DNA of 64,000 nucleotides from M3 sp045133615 (GCA_045133615.1 JBGUUQ010000147.1:1-64000); one strand, 5' to 3'. Shown: positions 16,004-25,001, numbered from the stretch's first letter. Translations and numbers: made by a program. The notes: generated by a model not told the origin, from the letters alone.

Positions 16004-16845
16004 CCGAAGAGGTGTAGAATTAACATGTAGCACAGCATTGCGGGAGTGACGAGGAGAAGAGAGTCGATGCGGTCGAGCATTCCTCCGTGCCCCGGCATCA
16101 TTTTGCCGGAATCCTTGATGTCGAGCGTGCGCTTGATAAGCGATTCGATGAGGTCGCCCCATGTGGAAAACGCAGTGACTACGATTGCCAAACCTATCAT
16201 TTCATATATACTCAATTCGGGATAGTATTGTGCGAAAGCATATTTGAAAATGAATGCCGAGCCTATGGTAAAAGCCAAACCGCCGAAAAATCCCTCCCAC
16301 GACTTCTTTGGGGAGATGCGCGGGAACAGACGATGGCGTCCGATCGAACATCCTACCAGATAGGCTCCGGTGTCGTTAAGCCAAATCATTATAAACATTG
16401 CTAAAAGCAGCTGTGGAGACGCATAGTCGAAGTATAGCAAACTCATCAGACCGAATGGTAGAGCTACGTATATCTGCCCCATTACGGAGTACGCAAAATT
16501 GTTGAGCGGGGAGGCTTCGCGAGTGTAGAGCTGAAGCGTGAAGCGGATGAGCATATATATCAGATATGGCAATGCATAAGCGATAATGGGAACCGCACAT
16601 GGAAAATTCTGACGTCCGGCAGCGAAAAATCCTGTAATCATCAGTATGGCACCGATAATGTCGGCGTAAAGGGTGATGCGACGTTCTCCTATCGCAGCGT
16701 TGGTGAGTTTGTAAAACTCGATAAGTCCGAGAATGGGGAGAAGCAGACACATGCCCAAAAATACCCACTGATTGCTCGTGAGTGCGAGTACTATCAAGGC
16801 TACATATATTGCACCTGTGCCGGCGCGTAAAAATAGATTTTTCAC
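15997..16845 (-). CDS. cdsA: phosphatidate cytidylyltransferase
   Basis: 282-residue inner-membrane enzyme that makes CDP-diacylglycerol from phosphatidate and CTP, the branch point for phospholipid head groups. About seven hydrophobic segments precede the signature region (STWGDLIESLIKR, then KDSGKMMPGHGGMLDRIDSL). The start codon is GTG at 16843-16845. A -7 element TATATTTG lies 33 nt upstream. purM is read from its own promoter within the end of this gene. Confidence 0.95.
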   Translation of the reverse strand: MKNLFLRAGTGAIYVALIVLALTSNQWVFLGMCLLLPILGLIEFYKLTNAAIGERRITLYADIIGAILMITGFFAAGRQNFPCAVPIIAYALPYLIYMLIRFTLQLYTREASPLNNFAYSVMGQIYVALPFGLMSLLYFDYASPQLLLAMFIMIWLNDTGAYLVGCSIGRHRLFPRISPKKSWEGFFGGLAFTIGSAFIFKYAFAQYYPELSIYEMIGLAIVVTAFSTWGDLIESLIKRTLDIKDSGKMMPGHGGMLDRIDSLLLVTPAMLCYMLILHLFGC

Positions 16846-16877
16846 TGCTGTGATGCTTTTAATGGTTTTTGGTGAGA

Positions 16878-16885
16878 CAAATATA
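16878..16885 (-). promoter_or_regulatory. -7 element of cdsA (TATATTTG)
   Basis: A perfect TAnnTTTG match between the acyltransferase stop codon and the cdsA GTG start. No clear -33 element is visible. Confidence 0.5.
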
Positions 16886-16905
16886 CATTAAAAAAACGGG
16901 TTATC

Positions 16906-17928
16906 CTAAGAGTGGAAGTTTAATCTTAGTTTTGATTTTATAAATAGATAGATTTCGGATAGTGCAAGAGCTATGACGAACACCAACAAGGTGTCGAAAA
17001 AGTTGAAGGGGAATGGGAAGAAATTGGAGATCAGTATCCAAATGATTAATACGTGTATAAGGTAGATGTTGAGAGAATGTCGCCGACCTATGTTGTTAAT
17101 CCATTGGCATCGACCTAACCATTCGCAATTCAGGAACAATAGGAATATGGCTATTGACAGTGGTATTGTAGTGATTACAATATCGCCGTAATCCATAATA
17201 TATTTTCTCAGATATCCGAGACACTCCCAATAGGAGAGTCCTAAAAGAATCGCGATTGCAATAAGTATCTTGTAAGGAGAGAATGTAAGCCGATGTTGAT
17301 AACGGCGAATAAGCATACCTAAGGCGACGCATGGGAGTCCGATTGTAATGACGTTGCGGTTGTAGAACCCATTAAACTTTGCGCTTTCGGAGAACAGATG
17401 AACGTATGTGCCGAAACATAGATTGAGGATTATGCCGATAGGAATAATCAGGTATAGGAGTTTGATTTGTCGGATTTTGGTAAGTCCCCATATTATCAGC
17501 AGCACTTCCAAATAGCATCCCAGATACCATAAGGCATAGCAAAAAGTGTCGCCATAGAGAATAAGACGAATCCAACTTTTGGGCAATGTGAATAGACTGA
17601 AATTGTCGATCAGAAAAGCATGTATAAGCCAATAGGTGGCATAGATGATGTTTATTCCGATGATGATTTTTATCATCTTCACGATTGCTCGTTTGATTTT
17701 GCCGGTGCTTACTCCCCCCGAAGAATCGAGCATGAAGTAGCCTGAAATCATGAAGAATATGGGGACGACTACGCGGTAGAAGGGGAGGATATAAATTTTG
17801 TAATCGGTGATTACATGTATCTGAATGACAACGAATGCGCAAAAGGCTTTCAATGCCATCAATGATGGCAGTTCATATCCGCCGGGATAAGCCAAACCGG
17901 TGTTATTTTGATGCGATAATGCTGTCAT
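16906..17928 (-). CDS. acyltransferase family 3 membrane protein
   Basis: 340 residues, about ten hydrophobic segments. The N-terminal LPSLMALKAFCAFVVIQIHV carries the LKAFxxxxVxxxH pattern of the Acyl_transf_3 family, followed by VVVPIFFMISGYFM. It most likely adds an acyl group to a surface carbohydrate. Its start lies inside the 3' end of the upstream GT-C-like gene (26-bp overlap), so the two are one translational unit and may act on the same glycan. The substrate is unknown. Confidence 0.83.
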   Translation of the reverse strand: MTALSHQNNTGLAYPGGYELPSLMALKAFCAFVVIQIHVITDYKIYILPFYRVVVPIFFMISGYFMLDSSGGVSTGKIKRAIVKMIKIIIGINIIYATYWLIHAFLIDNFSLFTLPKSWIRLILYGDTFCYALWYLGCYLEVLLIIWGLTKIRQIKLLYLIIPIGIILNLCFGTYVHLFSESAKFNGFYNRNVITIGLPCVALGMLIRRYQHRLTFSPYKILIAIAILLGLSYWECLGYLRKYIMDYGDIVITTIPLSIAIFLLFLNCEWLGRCQWINNIGRRHSLNIYLIHVLIIWILISNFFPFPFNFFDTLLVFVIALALSEIYLFIKSKLRLNFHS

Positions 17929-19354
17929 TCCGACGATATAGGTTGATAACTTTTGTCTTATGAGTTAATTTGTAGTCGCGGAGCATTGCTGATATGCATG
18001 AATCGCTTTTCTCCGATGGAATGGCAATCCATAGTGGACGTTGAGTTGCCATATAACGGCCTATTTCATTTTCTACGAGGGTGTCGACTTGTGAAATTTC
18101 GTCGTGCATGTAAGAATATTTCATAGCCGGCAATGCATTCATGCCGATGAACAGGTCGTTTTGAACCAATTTGAGATTATATGCAAATATGCTGTCGCGC
18201 TCGTTTTGCGGAATTTTTGCCGATATTTGGTAATATGGGTGTATATCGGGTTTGATATTGGAAAACAGGACGTTGTGCTGCGCTATAATGTTGCTGTTAT
18301 GACAGATTCGGTCGAGATATTCGGGATTGGCAAACAGGCAGACTATAAATATCACGGCAACTATGCGCTTCAATCCGAAGCATGCGGCTTGCGCAAGCAG
18401 AAAAAACGGAATTGTCAGTACATAATAGTGGTAAAAACCACTTCCGTGGATGAATGCCACAATGGTGACGGCAGCAGCAGGCAGAATGATGAATGACAGA
18501 TACGAACGATGGCGAACATCGTATATTACGATTGCCGGCATTGCAATAAAACATGGGAGCAGTAATGTGATATTGCGCAATATGGGGGAGGCTACGATTG
18601 TGGGCCACACTTCGGCATATTTGAGGTTGTAAGCAAGTGTGCAGTACAACATATCATCGAGTGCATTGTTGATACCGAAATATATTAGCATCGGAGCCAG
18701 AGCTGTAGCTGTGCCGGCGATAAAGACGAGAGCATTAGTGCCGAGTGCGCGATATAGTTTGTTAAAGATGAGGAATAAGGAGATGCCTATTATAATTCCT
18801 ACGAAGACGGCGGTATTGTTGAGACGAATGAGGCTGACTATTCCGAAACAAATGCCATAGACAAATGTATAGGATAGAGGGTGACGGAAGTACGGCTCCT
18901 GCATCCACTTTAGTGAAAGGTAGAGCGGAAGGAGAATGAAGCATAAGCTCCAATCTTCGGTAAGGTTACCGCCTTCAAACAATAGTGTCGTCAATAATAT
19001 GGTTGAAATTGAGGCAAATAGTTTTAGCCATAAGGTAGAGGTAAATAGTGATACTATCCGGTATAGCAACTCTATGGCTATTGCAATATTAATGACTTGC
19101 AGAATAAATATTCCCCAACGATGTGGCGAAATGCAGATGCCGAGCATCTCTATCAAATAGAGGTAGGGTCCTTTGTTGTCGAACAGGTCGACATAGACTA
19201 TTCCCCCGTTGTGCCAACATTGCCCCATGAGGCGATACATCACGCTATCAGAGCCGATGAAGTCGGATAGCGGTGAGGTGTTGATTGCTGTCAATAGAAG
19301 CAATATTGTGGCGAAGATGAGCCACAAACCGTATCGAATGATTTTGTTTCGCAT
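17903..19354 (-). CDS. GT-C-like polytopic membrane protein (putative glycosyltransferase family 39-like)
   Basis: 483 residues with about ten hydrophobic segments. After TM1 comes SPLSDFIGSDSVMYRLMGQC with an acidic pair, then VYVDLFDNKGPYLYLIEMLG. This pattern matches GT-C/PMT-like transferases that use polyprenyl-phosphate sugars. The C-terminal 100 residues are soluble and probably periplasmic. It is the first gene of a two-gene unit with the acyltransferase at 16906-17928, which overlaps it by 26 bp. A good promoter lies just upstream. The exact family was not verified. Confidence 0.7.
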   Translation of the reverse strand: MRNKIIRYGLWLIFATILLLLTAINTSPLSDFIGSDSVMYRLMGQCWHNGGIVYVDLFDNKGPYLYLIEMLGICISPHRWGIFILQVINIAIAIELLYRIVSLFTSTLWLKLFASISTILLTTLLFEGGNLTEDWSLCFILLPLYLSLKWMQEPYFRHPLSYTFVYGICFGIVSLIRLNNTAVFVGIIIGISLFLIFNKLYRALGTNALVFIAGTATALAPMLIYFGINNALDDMLYCTLAYNLKYAEVWPTIVASPILRNITLLLPCFIAMPAIVIYDVRHRSYLSFIILPAAAVTIVAFIHGSGFYHYYVLTIPFFLLAQAACFGLKRIVAVIFIVCLFANPEYLDRICHNSNIIAQHNVLFSNIKPDIHPYYQISAKIPQNERDSIFAYNLKLVQNDLFIGMNALPAMKYSYMHDEISQVDTLVENEIGRYMATQRPLWIAIPSEKSDSCISAMLRDYKLTHKTKVINLYRRNDSIIASK

Positions 19355-19376
19355 TGCGATGAAAGGAATGACGCAA

Positions 19377-19408
19377 CAAAGTTACGCATCTTTTCGGCAA
19401 TAAACAAA
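19377..19408 (-). promoter_or_regulatory. promoter of the GT-C/acyltransferase operon, overlapping the serA terminator
   Basis: TTTG (19405-19408) and TAACTTTG (19377-19384) are spaced by exactly 20 nt on the minus strand. The TTTG is part of the T-tail of the serA terminator. Confidence 0.75.
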
Positions 19409-19437
19409 AAGCCGGAATGATAAGGTCATTCCGGCTT
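19405..19437 (-). terminator. terminator of the serC-serA operon
   Basis: A perfect 12-bp stem (19409-19420 with 19426-19437) has a 5-nt loop and is followed on the minus strand by TTTTTGTTTA. It is 25 nt past the serA stop codon. Confidence 0.9.
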
Positions 19438-19462
19438 CCGAAATATTACGGTTGGTCAATGA

Positions 19463-20383
19463 TTACTTGTTGACTTGGAATTTGTTGATTCCATCGCGGA
19501 GGAATGCAACTACTTGGTGTGCAGCAGCGATTCCGGCATTGATGTTGGCTTCGGCAGTCTGAGCACCCATCTTCTTGGGGGTGAAGAATACGCGGTCGCC
19601 AAACTTGGCTTTGAGTTCGTCGGCCGATTCGGGCTTTACATCTGCCACATACTTGATGTCGGCGCGTTCTTCGAGAGCTTTTGCAAGTCCTTCTTCATCG
19701 ATTACTTCCTTACGGGCAGTGTTGATGAGAACGCCATTTTTCGGCAATCGCATGATGAGGTCGTAGTTTACCGATTTCTTAGTCTCAGCGGTTGCGGGAA
19801 TGTGAAGCGACACGTATTGATTTTGGCTGTAAAGTTCTTCAACAGAGTGAACGGGAGTAACGCCGGCAGCTGAGATGGCTTCATCGGGGCAATAGGGGTC
19901 GAGAGCGGAAACTTCCATCTCAAATCCTTTGGCGATGCGTGCAACGTTGCGTCCAACTTGTCCGAAGGCGTGAATACCGAGCTTTTTGCCTTTGAGTTCA
20001 GTCCCGGATGTACCGTTATACATATTGCGGATAGCCATTACGGTCATACCGAAAACGAGTTCGGCAACGGCGTTGGAGTTTTGTCCGGGGGTGTTTTCGA
20101 CACACACATTGTGAGCGGTGGCGGCTGCGAGATCTACGTTGTCGTATCCGGCTCCGGCACGAACCACAACTTTCAAGTTTTTGGCAGCATCAAGCACTTC
20201 GTTGTCGACGATGTCGGAGCGGATGATAAGACCATCTGCATCGGCAACAGCATCAAGAAGTTCTTGCTTGCTTGAGTATTTTTCGAGAATGGCAAACTCG
20301 TAGCCGGCGTTCTCAATTACTTCGCGAATACCATCGACAGCTACTGCTGCAAACGGTTTTTCGGTAGCTACTAATACTTTCAT
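19463..20383 (-). CDS. serA: D-3-phosphoglycerate dehydrogenase, short form
   Basis: 306 residues. It oxidises 3-phosphoglycerate to 3-phosphohydroxypyruvate, the first step to serine. Visible are VVRAGAGYDNVDLAAA, the NAD-binding GIHAFGQVGRNVARIAKGF, DPYCPDE, and NTARKEVIDEEGLAKAL. The protein ends shortly after the catalytic region, so it lacks the ACT and intervening regulatory domains that mediate serine feedback in longer SerA proteins. It starts 12 nt after serC and shares its transcript and terminator. Confidence 0.93.
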   Translation of the reverse strand: MKVLVATEKPFAAVAVDGIREVIENAGYEFAILEKYSSKQELLDAVADADGLIIRSDIVDNEVLDAAKNLKVVVRAGAGYDNVDLAAATAHNVCVENTPGQNSNAVAELVFGMTVMAIRNMYNGTSGTELKGKKLGIHAFGQVGRNVARIAKGFEMEVSALDPYCPDEAISAAGVTPVHSVEELYSQNQYVSLHIPATAETKKSVNYDLIMRLPKNGVLINTARKEVIDEEGLAKALEERADIKYVADVKPESADELKAKFGDRVFFTPKKMGAQTAEANINAGIAAAHQVVAFLRDGINKFQVNK

Positions 20384-20394
20384 ATAATGGTTTA

Positions 20395-21462
20395 TTAGTG
20401 TTTAGCTTCAAATTCTTTCATGCAAGCCACGAGAGCATCTACGCTTTCCATGGGGAGCGCATTGTAGAGAGATGCACGGAAACCACCGACAGAACGGTGT
20501 CCCTTGATACCTACCATGCCTTGAGATGCAGCAAATTCGCTGAATTCTTTTTCGAGTTCGGCATATTCGGGCTTCATAACGAAGCAAACGTTCATGATAG
20601 AGCGGTCTTCAGCTGCGGCAGTGCCGACAAACATCTTGCTTGAATCGATAGCGTCGTAGAGTTTGGCAGCTTTTGCGATGTCGATTTTTTCGATTTCGCG
20701 GATACCGCCGAGGCTCTTGTAATATTTGAGAGTCTGAAGTGCAGAGTAGATGGGAAGTACGGGGGGAGTGTTGAACATCGAGCCTTTCTTCACGTGTGTG
20801 CGATAGTCGAGCATTGTAGGAATGGCACGATCTACCTTTCCAAGAGCGTCTTCTTTAACGATAACGATGGTGACACCTGCGGGGGCGAGATTCTTCTGCG
20901 CACCGGCATAGATGGCATCGTATTTTGATACGTCGATGGGGCGAGAGAAAATGTCGCTCGACATGTCGGCCACCAAGGGTACGGGAGAATCGATGTCTTT
21001 GCGTACTTCAGTACCGTAGATGGTGTTATTGGTTGTGAAGTGGAAATAGTCGGCATCGGTCGGAATAACGAAATCCTTGGGGATGAATGAGAAGTTGGCA
21101 TCCTTAGATGATGCAACTACATCTACTTCACCAAACAATTTGGCTTCTTTGATGGCGTTAACAGCCCAAGTGCCGGTTTCGAGATAAGCGGCTTTCTTCT
21201 TGAGAAGGTTGAATGGCACCATGCAGAATTGCATACTTGCACCCCCACCGAGGAATAGTACTTGGTAACCTTCGGGAACTTCGAGTAATTCCTTAACCAA
21301 AGCGGCTGCTTCGTCGATTACAGCTTGGAATTCTTTGCTACGGTGAGATACCTCAAGAATCGACAATCCGGTTCCGGCAAAGTCGAGAACTGCCTCAGCG
21401 GTATTCTTAATCGTGTAGGGACTAAGAATAGAGGGGCCTGCATAGAAGTTGTGCTTCTTCAT
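20395..21462 (-). CDS. serC: phosphoserine aminotransferase
   Basis: 355 residues. It converts 3-phosphohydroxypyruvate to phosphoserine with glutamate and also serves pyridoxal phosphate synthesis in many bacteria. The start MKKHNFYAGPSILSPYTIKN, the GGGASMQF loop and the PLP lysine K190 in YAGAQKNLAPAG are typical. It is the first gene of serC-serA, with a -7 element about 36 nt upstream. Confidence 0.96.
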   Translation of the reverse strand: MKKHNFYAGPSILSPYTIKNTAEAVLDFAGTGLSILEVSHRSKEFQAVIDEAAALVKELLEVPEGYQVLFLGGGASMQFCMVPFNLLKKKAAYLETGTWAVNAIKEAKLFGEVDVVASSKDANFSFIPKDFVIPTDADYFHFTTNNTIYGTEVRKDIDSPVPLVADMSSDIFSRPIDVSKYDAIYAGAQKNLAPAGVTIVIVKEDALGKVDRAIPTMLDYRTHVKKGSMFNTPPVLPIYSALQTLKYYKSLGGIREIEKIDIAKAAKLYDAIDSSKMFVGTAAAEDRSIMNVCFVMKPEYAELEKEFSEFAASQGMVGIKGHRSVGGFRASLYNALPMESVDALVACMKEFEAKH

Positions 21463-21497
21463 ATCACTTTTTTTATTGATGTTATGATTTTAGGCTG

Positions 21498-21505
21498 CAA
21501 ATTTA
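21498..21505 (-). promoter_or_regulatory. -7 element of serC (TAAATTTG)
   Basis: A perfect TAnnTTTG match upstream of serC. The nearest TTTG (21530-21533) is 24 nt further up, longer than usual. Confidence 0.5.
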
Positions 21506-21613
21506 GTAAAATTCTGCATTATTCACCACCAAAATGAAAGAAAAAAGCGCGAATTAATGGAAATTTTTCTTTTGAAAGCGGAAAGTTGAAAATTGAAAGT
21601 AACGGCAAGTTTG

Positions 21614-22075
21614 TCATTCGGCAGTGAGTGCACGGATGTTGTCGAGCGAGATGTTGCCGGTCATTGCGATGATTGATATTTCGTTTCTCTCTTCAACAAC
21701 CATTAATACGTAGGTGATTTTTTCTCCTTCCTGTTTTCCGTAGATAGTGACGTTTTCATTGTCTTCTTTGATTTTGGTGAGAATTTCGAGACCAGGGTAT
21801 TGACGGAATTGTTTTATTTTCTGTGTGGCGTTGGCGCGTGCCTCTTTCCCTTCAATGTTGATAATGTAGATGGATGTCAGTTGGTGGGCTATAGAAGCTA
21901 TGCGTTTGTCGCCAAGCATTGACGGGCTTATCGACGATAACATTGCTTTGGATATATAGACAGAGGTAACGCCTTTCATGTCAGCAATCTCATCGATTAT
22001 TTCGCTTTGGGCAGTGGCTGATGCTGTCCCGATAAAGAGAGTAAGCATCAATAAGATATATCTAATTGTTTTCAT
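21614..22075 (-). CDS. DUF4252 family secreted protein
   Basis: 153 residues with a signal peptide (MKTIRYILLMLTLFIGTASA, cut near TAQS). The mature part (IIDEIADMKGVTSVYISKAML, then IEGKEARANATQKIKQF, then YVLMVVEERNEISIIAMTGN) matches the DUF4252 family. In Bacteroidota these genes commonly follow an ECF sigma factor and a small membrane protein, as here. The start lies 14 bp inside the upstream anti-sigma candidate. The function is unknown; a periplasmic stress or sensing role is an inference from the operon. Confidence 0.82.
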   Translation of the reverse strand: MKTIRYILLMLTLFIGTASATAQSEIIDEIADMKGVTSVYISKAMLSSISPSMLGDKRIASIAHQLTSIYIINIEGKEARANATQKIKQFRQYPGLEILTKIKEDNENVTIYGKQEGEKITYVLMVVEERNEISIIAMTGNISLDNIRALTAE

Positions 22076-22589
22076 TGCGTATTGTTTTTGTTAAACTGGT
22101 TTTGATCATGCTGTTGACTTGCTCGATCTGCATATCTGCATCATCGATGCCTTTGTTGGCTTTATTTAGTTTCTGAGACAACAACATCAGTGCTTGTTCG
22201 GTCTCGGCACATGCGATATTTTGGTCGGTACATTCGTATCGATTCATAGAGGAGTCCTCCGGAATCAGGGTGATGCCAATACCAAATAATATGGCTATGC
22301 TTGCCGCGATGCCGATAATCCAATTCCGAGAACGTCGTTTTGCTATCGATTGAACAATCTTCTCTCCGGAATCAAGACGGTCGATTAATGATGATAACTC
22401 TTCTTCTAACTCCGGAGGAACGGGTTGCTCCGAATGTAGGGCAAGAAATATGTCGCGGTCGGCTTTATGACAATCGGGTATATCGTCGACCGATTTGAAA
22501 TAGTCGGCGAGTTGCTGCTCTTGTTCTTGAGTGGTATTGCCATCGTAGTAGAGCTTAAGCAATCGATCGATGTCTATGCGGGTGTTCAT
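22062..22589 (-). CDS. single-span membrane protein, candidate anti-sigma factor
   Basis: 175 residues from the ATG at 22589, which overlaps the sigma-factor stop codon (ATGA). Residues 1-89 are charged and cytoplasmic (IDRLLKLYYDGNTTQEQEQQ), 90-109 form one membrane segment, and 110-175 are probably periplasmic, with two cysteines and a helical SQKLNKANKGI segment. This layout and position match anti-sigma partners of Bacteroidota ECF factors. No zinc-binding HxxxCxxC motif is present. It overlaps the DUF4252 gene by 14 bp. The anti-sigma role is inferred from topology and coupling, not homology. Confidence 0.7.
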   Translation of the reverse strand: MNTRIDIDRLLKLYYDGNTTQEQEQQLADYFKSVDDIPDCHKADRDIFLALHSEQPVPPELEEELSSLIDRLDSGEKIVQSIAKRRSRNWIIGIAASIAILFGIGITLIPEDSSMNRYECTDQNIACAETEQALMLLSQKLNKANKGIDDADMQIEQVNSMIKTSLTKTIRNENN

Positions 22590-23083
22590 ATCTGTTGGTT
22601 TGTGAAAAGTTCTTTTAATCGTTGGCGTGCTCGAGACAATACAGAGCGGGCATTGACTTCGGTGAGTCCTGTGATTTGTGCAATTTCTTCCATGGAGCAC
22701 TCTCCGTGGCATCGAAGTCGCAGCACTTGGCGTTGGCGTTCGGGAAGCGATGCTATCAGAGTGTTTACGGTGGAAAGAGTGTCGCTCGACTCGACTTTGC
22801 GAGAGGCGTAGTTGTCATCGGACAAACGGATTTCGGTATCGCCTATTTCAACGGAAATGTGACGGCAGCGAGTGAAGTCGATGGCGAGTCGTCGAGCAAT
22901 GGTGGTACAGTAGGCTTGCATATTGTCGACGGAGTCGAGTTCATCACGTTTTGTCCACAAGCGAGTCACAGCATCTTGCACAATGTCTTTGGCATCGTCG
23001 TCATTGCCGGCTACGGCTCTTGCCACGACAAACATGTGCCGATAGTGAGGCATGACTATCTTTTTGAAACTCGCTGCGTCCAT
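22586..23083 (-). CDS. ECF-type RNA polymerase sigma factor
   Basis: 165 residues. Region 2 includes YRHMFVVARAVAGNDDDAKDIVQDAVTRLW, longer than usual in its first helix, and region 4 includes LIASLPERQRQVLRLRCHGE followed by a helix-turn-helix (SMEEIAQITGLTEVNARSVL). There is no region 3, as expected for the extracytoplasmic-function class. It would direct RNA polymerase to a small regulon, probably including this operon. It is preceded by a secreted protein gene (10-nt gap) and followed by a coupled membrane protein. Confidence 0.9.
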   Translation of the reverse strand: MDAASFKKIVMPHYRHMFVVARAVAGNDDDAKDIVQDAVTRLWTKRDELDSVDNMQAYCTTIARRLAIDFTRCRHISVEIGDTEIRLSDDNYASRKVESSDTLSTVNTLIASLPERQRQVLRLRCHGECSMEEIAQITGLTEVNARSVLSRARQRLKELFTNQQI

Positions 23084-23093
23084 TAACGACGAC

Positions 23094-23522
23094 TTAGAAA
23101 TGGAAATTTGGATTGCTCAAGATGGAGATATCGCCGTCGACTTTCACCACATTACACTCTTTTTTGTCATTATTGATGTTGATGACGAGTATTTCAGCTT
23201 TGTCTCCTGACGGGAGGATGTACACTCGATTGTTTTCATCTTCATCGTTGTTTTTGACGGAGATGGTTTCTTCAGTAACGGTGATTTCTTTTGCCGCTTC
23301 AGAGATGGAGGCAATTACGTTGTCGGAAGCCGGATTGATTGCCAAGACTTTTACTGAGTTGACTTTTGCCTCTTGAAGTTCAGGAACCGATTCTCCGGAT
23401 ATGATCATTGCTGATTGTCCCGAAATGGTTTCGCACTTGGAGAAAAACTCTTCGAATGTGAGAGCGTTTATCGAAAATGCTGCTGTCGCGAGCATTGCGA
23501 TTGATAGGATGAATTTTTTCAT
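23094..23522 (-). CDS. secreted protein of unknown family, first gene of the sigma operon
   Basis: 142 residues with a signal peptide (MKKFILSIAMLATAAFSINA). The mature protein begins LTFEEFFSKCETISGQSAMI and consists of short beta-like segments ending DISILSNPNFHF. I do not recognise the family. Its arrangement (EEFFSKC..., then a line of beta segments and a charged tail) recalls DUF4252-type proteins, and it may be a diverged relative. It lies 10 nt before the sigma-factor gene. No TAnnTTTG element was seen upstream, which would fit control by another sigma factor, possibly its own. Confidence 0.65.
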   Translation of the reverse strand: MKKFILSIAMLATAAFSINALTFEEFFSKCETISGQSAMIISGESVPELQEAKVNSVKVLAINPASDNVIASISEAAKEITVTEETISVKNNDEDENNRVYILPSGDKAEILVININNDKKECNVVKVDGDISILSNPNFHF

Positions 23523-23616
23523 TGTAATTATTATTAGTCGTTTATCTGCAAGACGAACGAAAATATGAAATGTGGCAATAAAAGATGAAATTTTTTATTT
23601 TTCTTTATATTTTGGC

Positions 23617-24888
23617 TTAGGATTTCCAACGATGGTCGTTCAGTTCGCGCATTTTGTTTTCGGCCGGATTCTCGCCCGGTTGCCAAAGGGATGGGTGGTT
23701 CAACTCTTCGGGCATGAACTGCTGGCGGACAAAATTGCCGGGGTAGGAGTGGGCATATTTATAGCCTTCGGCATATCCGAGATCTTTCATCAGTTTGGTC
23801 GGTGCGTTGCGCAGATGTAGCGGTACGGGTAGATTTCCGGTCTGTTCGACAAGTTCGAGAGCCGCGTTTATGGCGGCGTAGGCTGAATTGCTTTTTGGGG
23901 ATGTGGCAAGATAGATTGTACATTCCGCTAACGGGATGCGCCCCTCCGGCCATCCGATTTTGTGGATGGTATCGAAAGTGGCGTTGGCAAGCAGTAGGGC
24001 ATTGGGATTTGCCAATCCAATATCCTCAGAAGCGAGGATTACCAATCGGCGTGCGATAAATTCCGGGTCCTCTCCTCCAGCAATCATTCGGGCAAGCCAA
24101 TACACAGCGGCATCAGGGTCACTTCCGCGTACACTTTTGATAAATGCAGAGATAATATCATAGTGCATTTCTCCATTTTTGTCGTAGGCGGCAGGATTTT
24201 CTTGAAGACGCTCGGTGACAAGAGTGTCGTTGATTATCATCTGTTCGCCGTGACCGGTGGATTGCTCAAGCAGGTCGAGAATGTTGAGCAGCTTGCGGGC
24301 GTCGCCGCCTGAAAAACGAAACAAGGCATCAGTACTTTCGATTGTTATATTGCGGTTGCGCAATATTTCGTCGGTGGACAATGCACGTTCGAGCAGTCTC
24401 TGTAAGTCTTCTTTTTCGAGAGGCTTAAGTACATATACTTGGGCGCGTGAGAGGAGGGGACGAATCACTTCAAACGATGGATTCTCGGTTGTGGCTCCAA
24501 TCAGGGTGACAATGCCGCTTTCTACGGCTCCGAGCAAACTGTCTTGCTGGGATTTGTTGAACCGATGGATTTCATCGATGAAAAGAATCGGTCGTCCGCT
24601 GCTGAACATGCTTGACGAATCAAGGCGGCATCGGTCGAGAACCTCGCGCACTTCTTTTACTCCCGAATGGACTGCACTGAGAGTGTAGAACGGAACCTTT
24701 ATGGTGTTGGAGATGATACGGGCAAGTGTGGTTTTGCCAACTCCGGGAGGTCCCCACAGAATGAATGAGGATATATGCCCCGAATCAATCATGCGACGCA
24801 GTATGCAATCGGGGCCCACAAGATGTGTCTGACCTATATATTCGTCCAACGATTTTGGACGCAAACGTTCGGCAAGAGGAGCTTGCAT
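23617..24888 (-). CDS. rarA: replication-associated recombination protein A (RarA/MgsA)
   Basis: 423-residue AAA+ ATPase related to clamp loaders, acting at stalled replication forks. Walker A GPPGVGKT is at 46-53, Walker B ILFIDEIHRFNKSQQD follows, then GATTENPSFEV (sensor 1). The C-terminal region LVTERLQE...SAFIKSVRGSDPDAAVYWLARM is the RarA-specific tetramerisation part. The length is normal. The gene is divergent from the 25.1-kb operon and has a -7 element 39 nt upstream. Confidence 0.95.
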   Translation of the reverse strand: MQAPLAERLRPKSLDEYIGQTHLVGPDCILRRMIDSGHISSFILWGPPGVGKTTLARIISNTIKVPFYTLSAVHSGVKEVREVLDRCRLDSSSMFSSGRPILFIDEIHRFNKSQQDSLLGAVESGIVTLIGATTENPSFEVIRPLLSRAQVYVLKPLEKEDLQRLLERALSTDEILRNRNITIESTDALFRFSGGDARKLLNILDLLEQSTGHGEQMIINDTLVTERLQENPAAYDKNGEMHYDIISAFIKSVRGSDPDAAVYWLARMIAGGEDPEFIARRLVILASEDIGLANPNALLLANATFDTIHKIGWPEGRIPLAECTIYLATSPKSNSAYAAINAALELVEQTGNLPVPLHLRNAPTKLMKDLGYAEGYKYAHSYPGNFVRQQFMPEELNHPSLWQPGENPAENKMRELNDHRWKS

Positions 24889-24926
24889 ATATATTATATA
24901 TGTGTAAATCGGATTATTATGTTACG

Positions 24927-24934
24927 CAAAATTA
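24927..24934 (-). promoter_or_regulatory. -7 element of rarA (TAATTTTG)
   Basis: A perfect TAnnTTTG match, 38 nt upstream of the rarA ATG. No TTTG occurs at the usual -33 position. Confidence 0.5.
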
Positions 24935-25001
24935 CCTATTAAAGCCCTTTTGAGGTTATTGAGAGGTGTTAATAAGTTATAATATGTAGAAAAATCATAG
25001 G

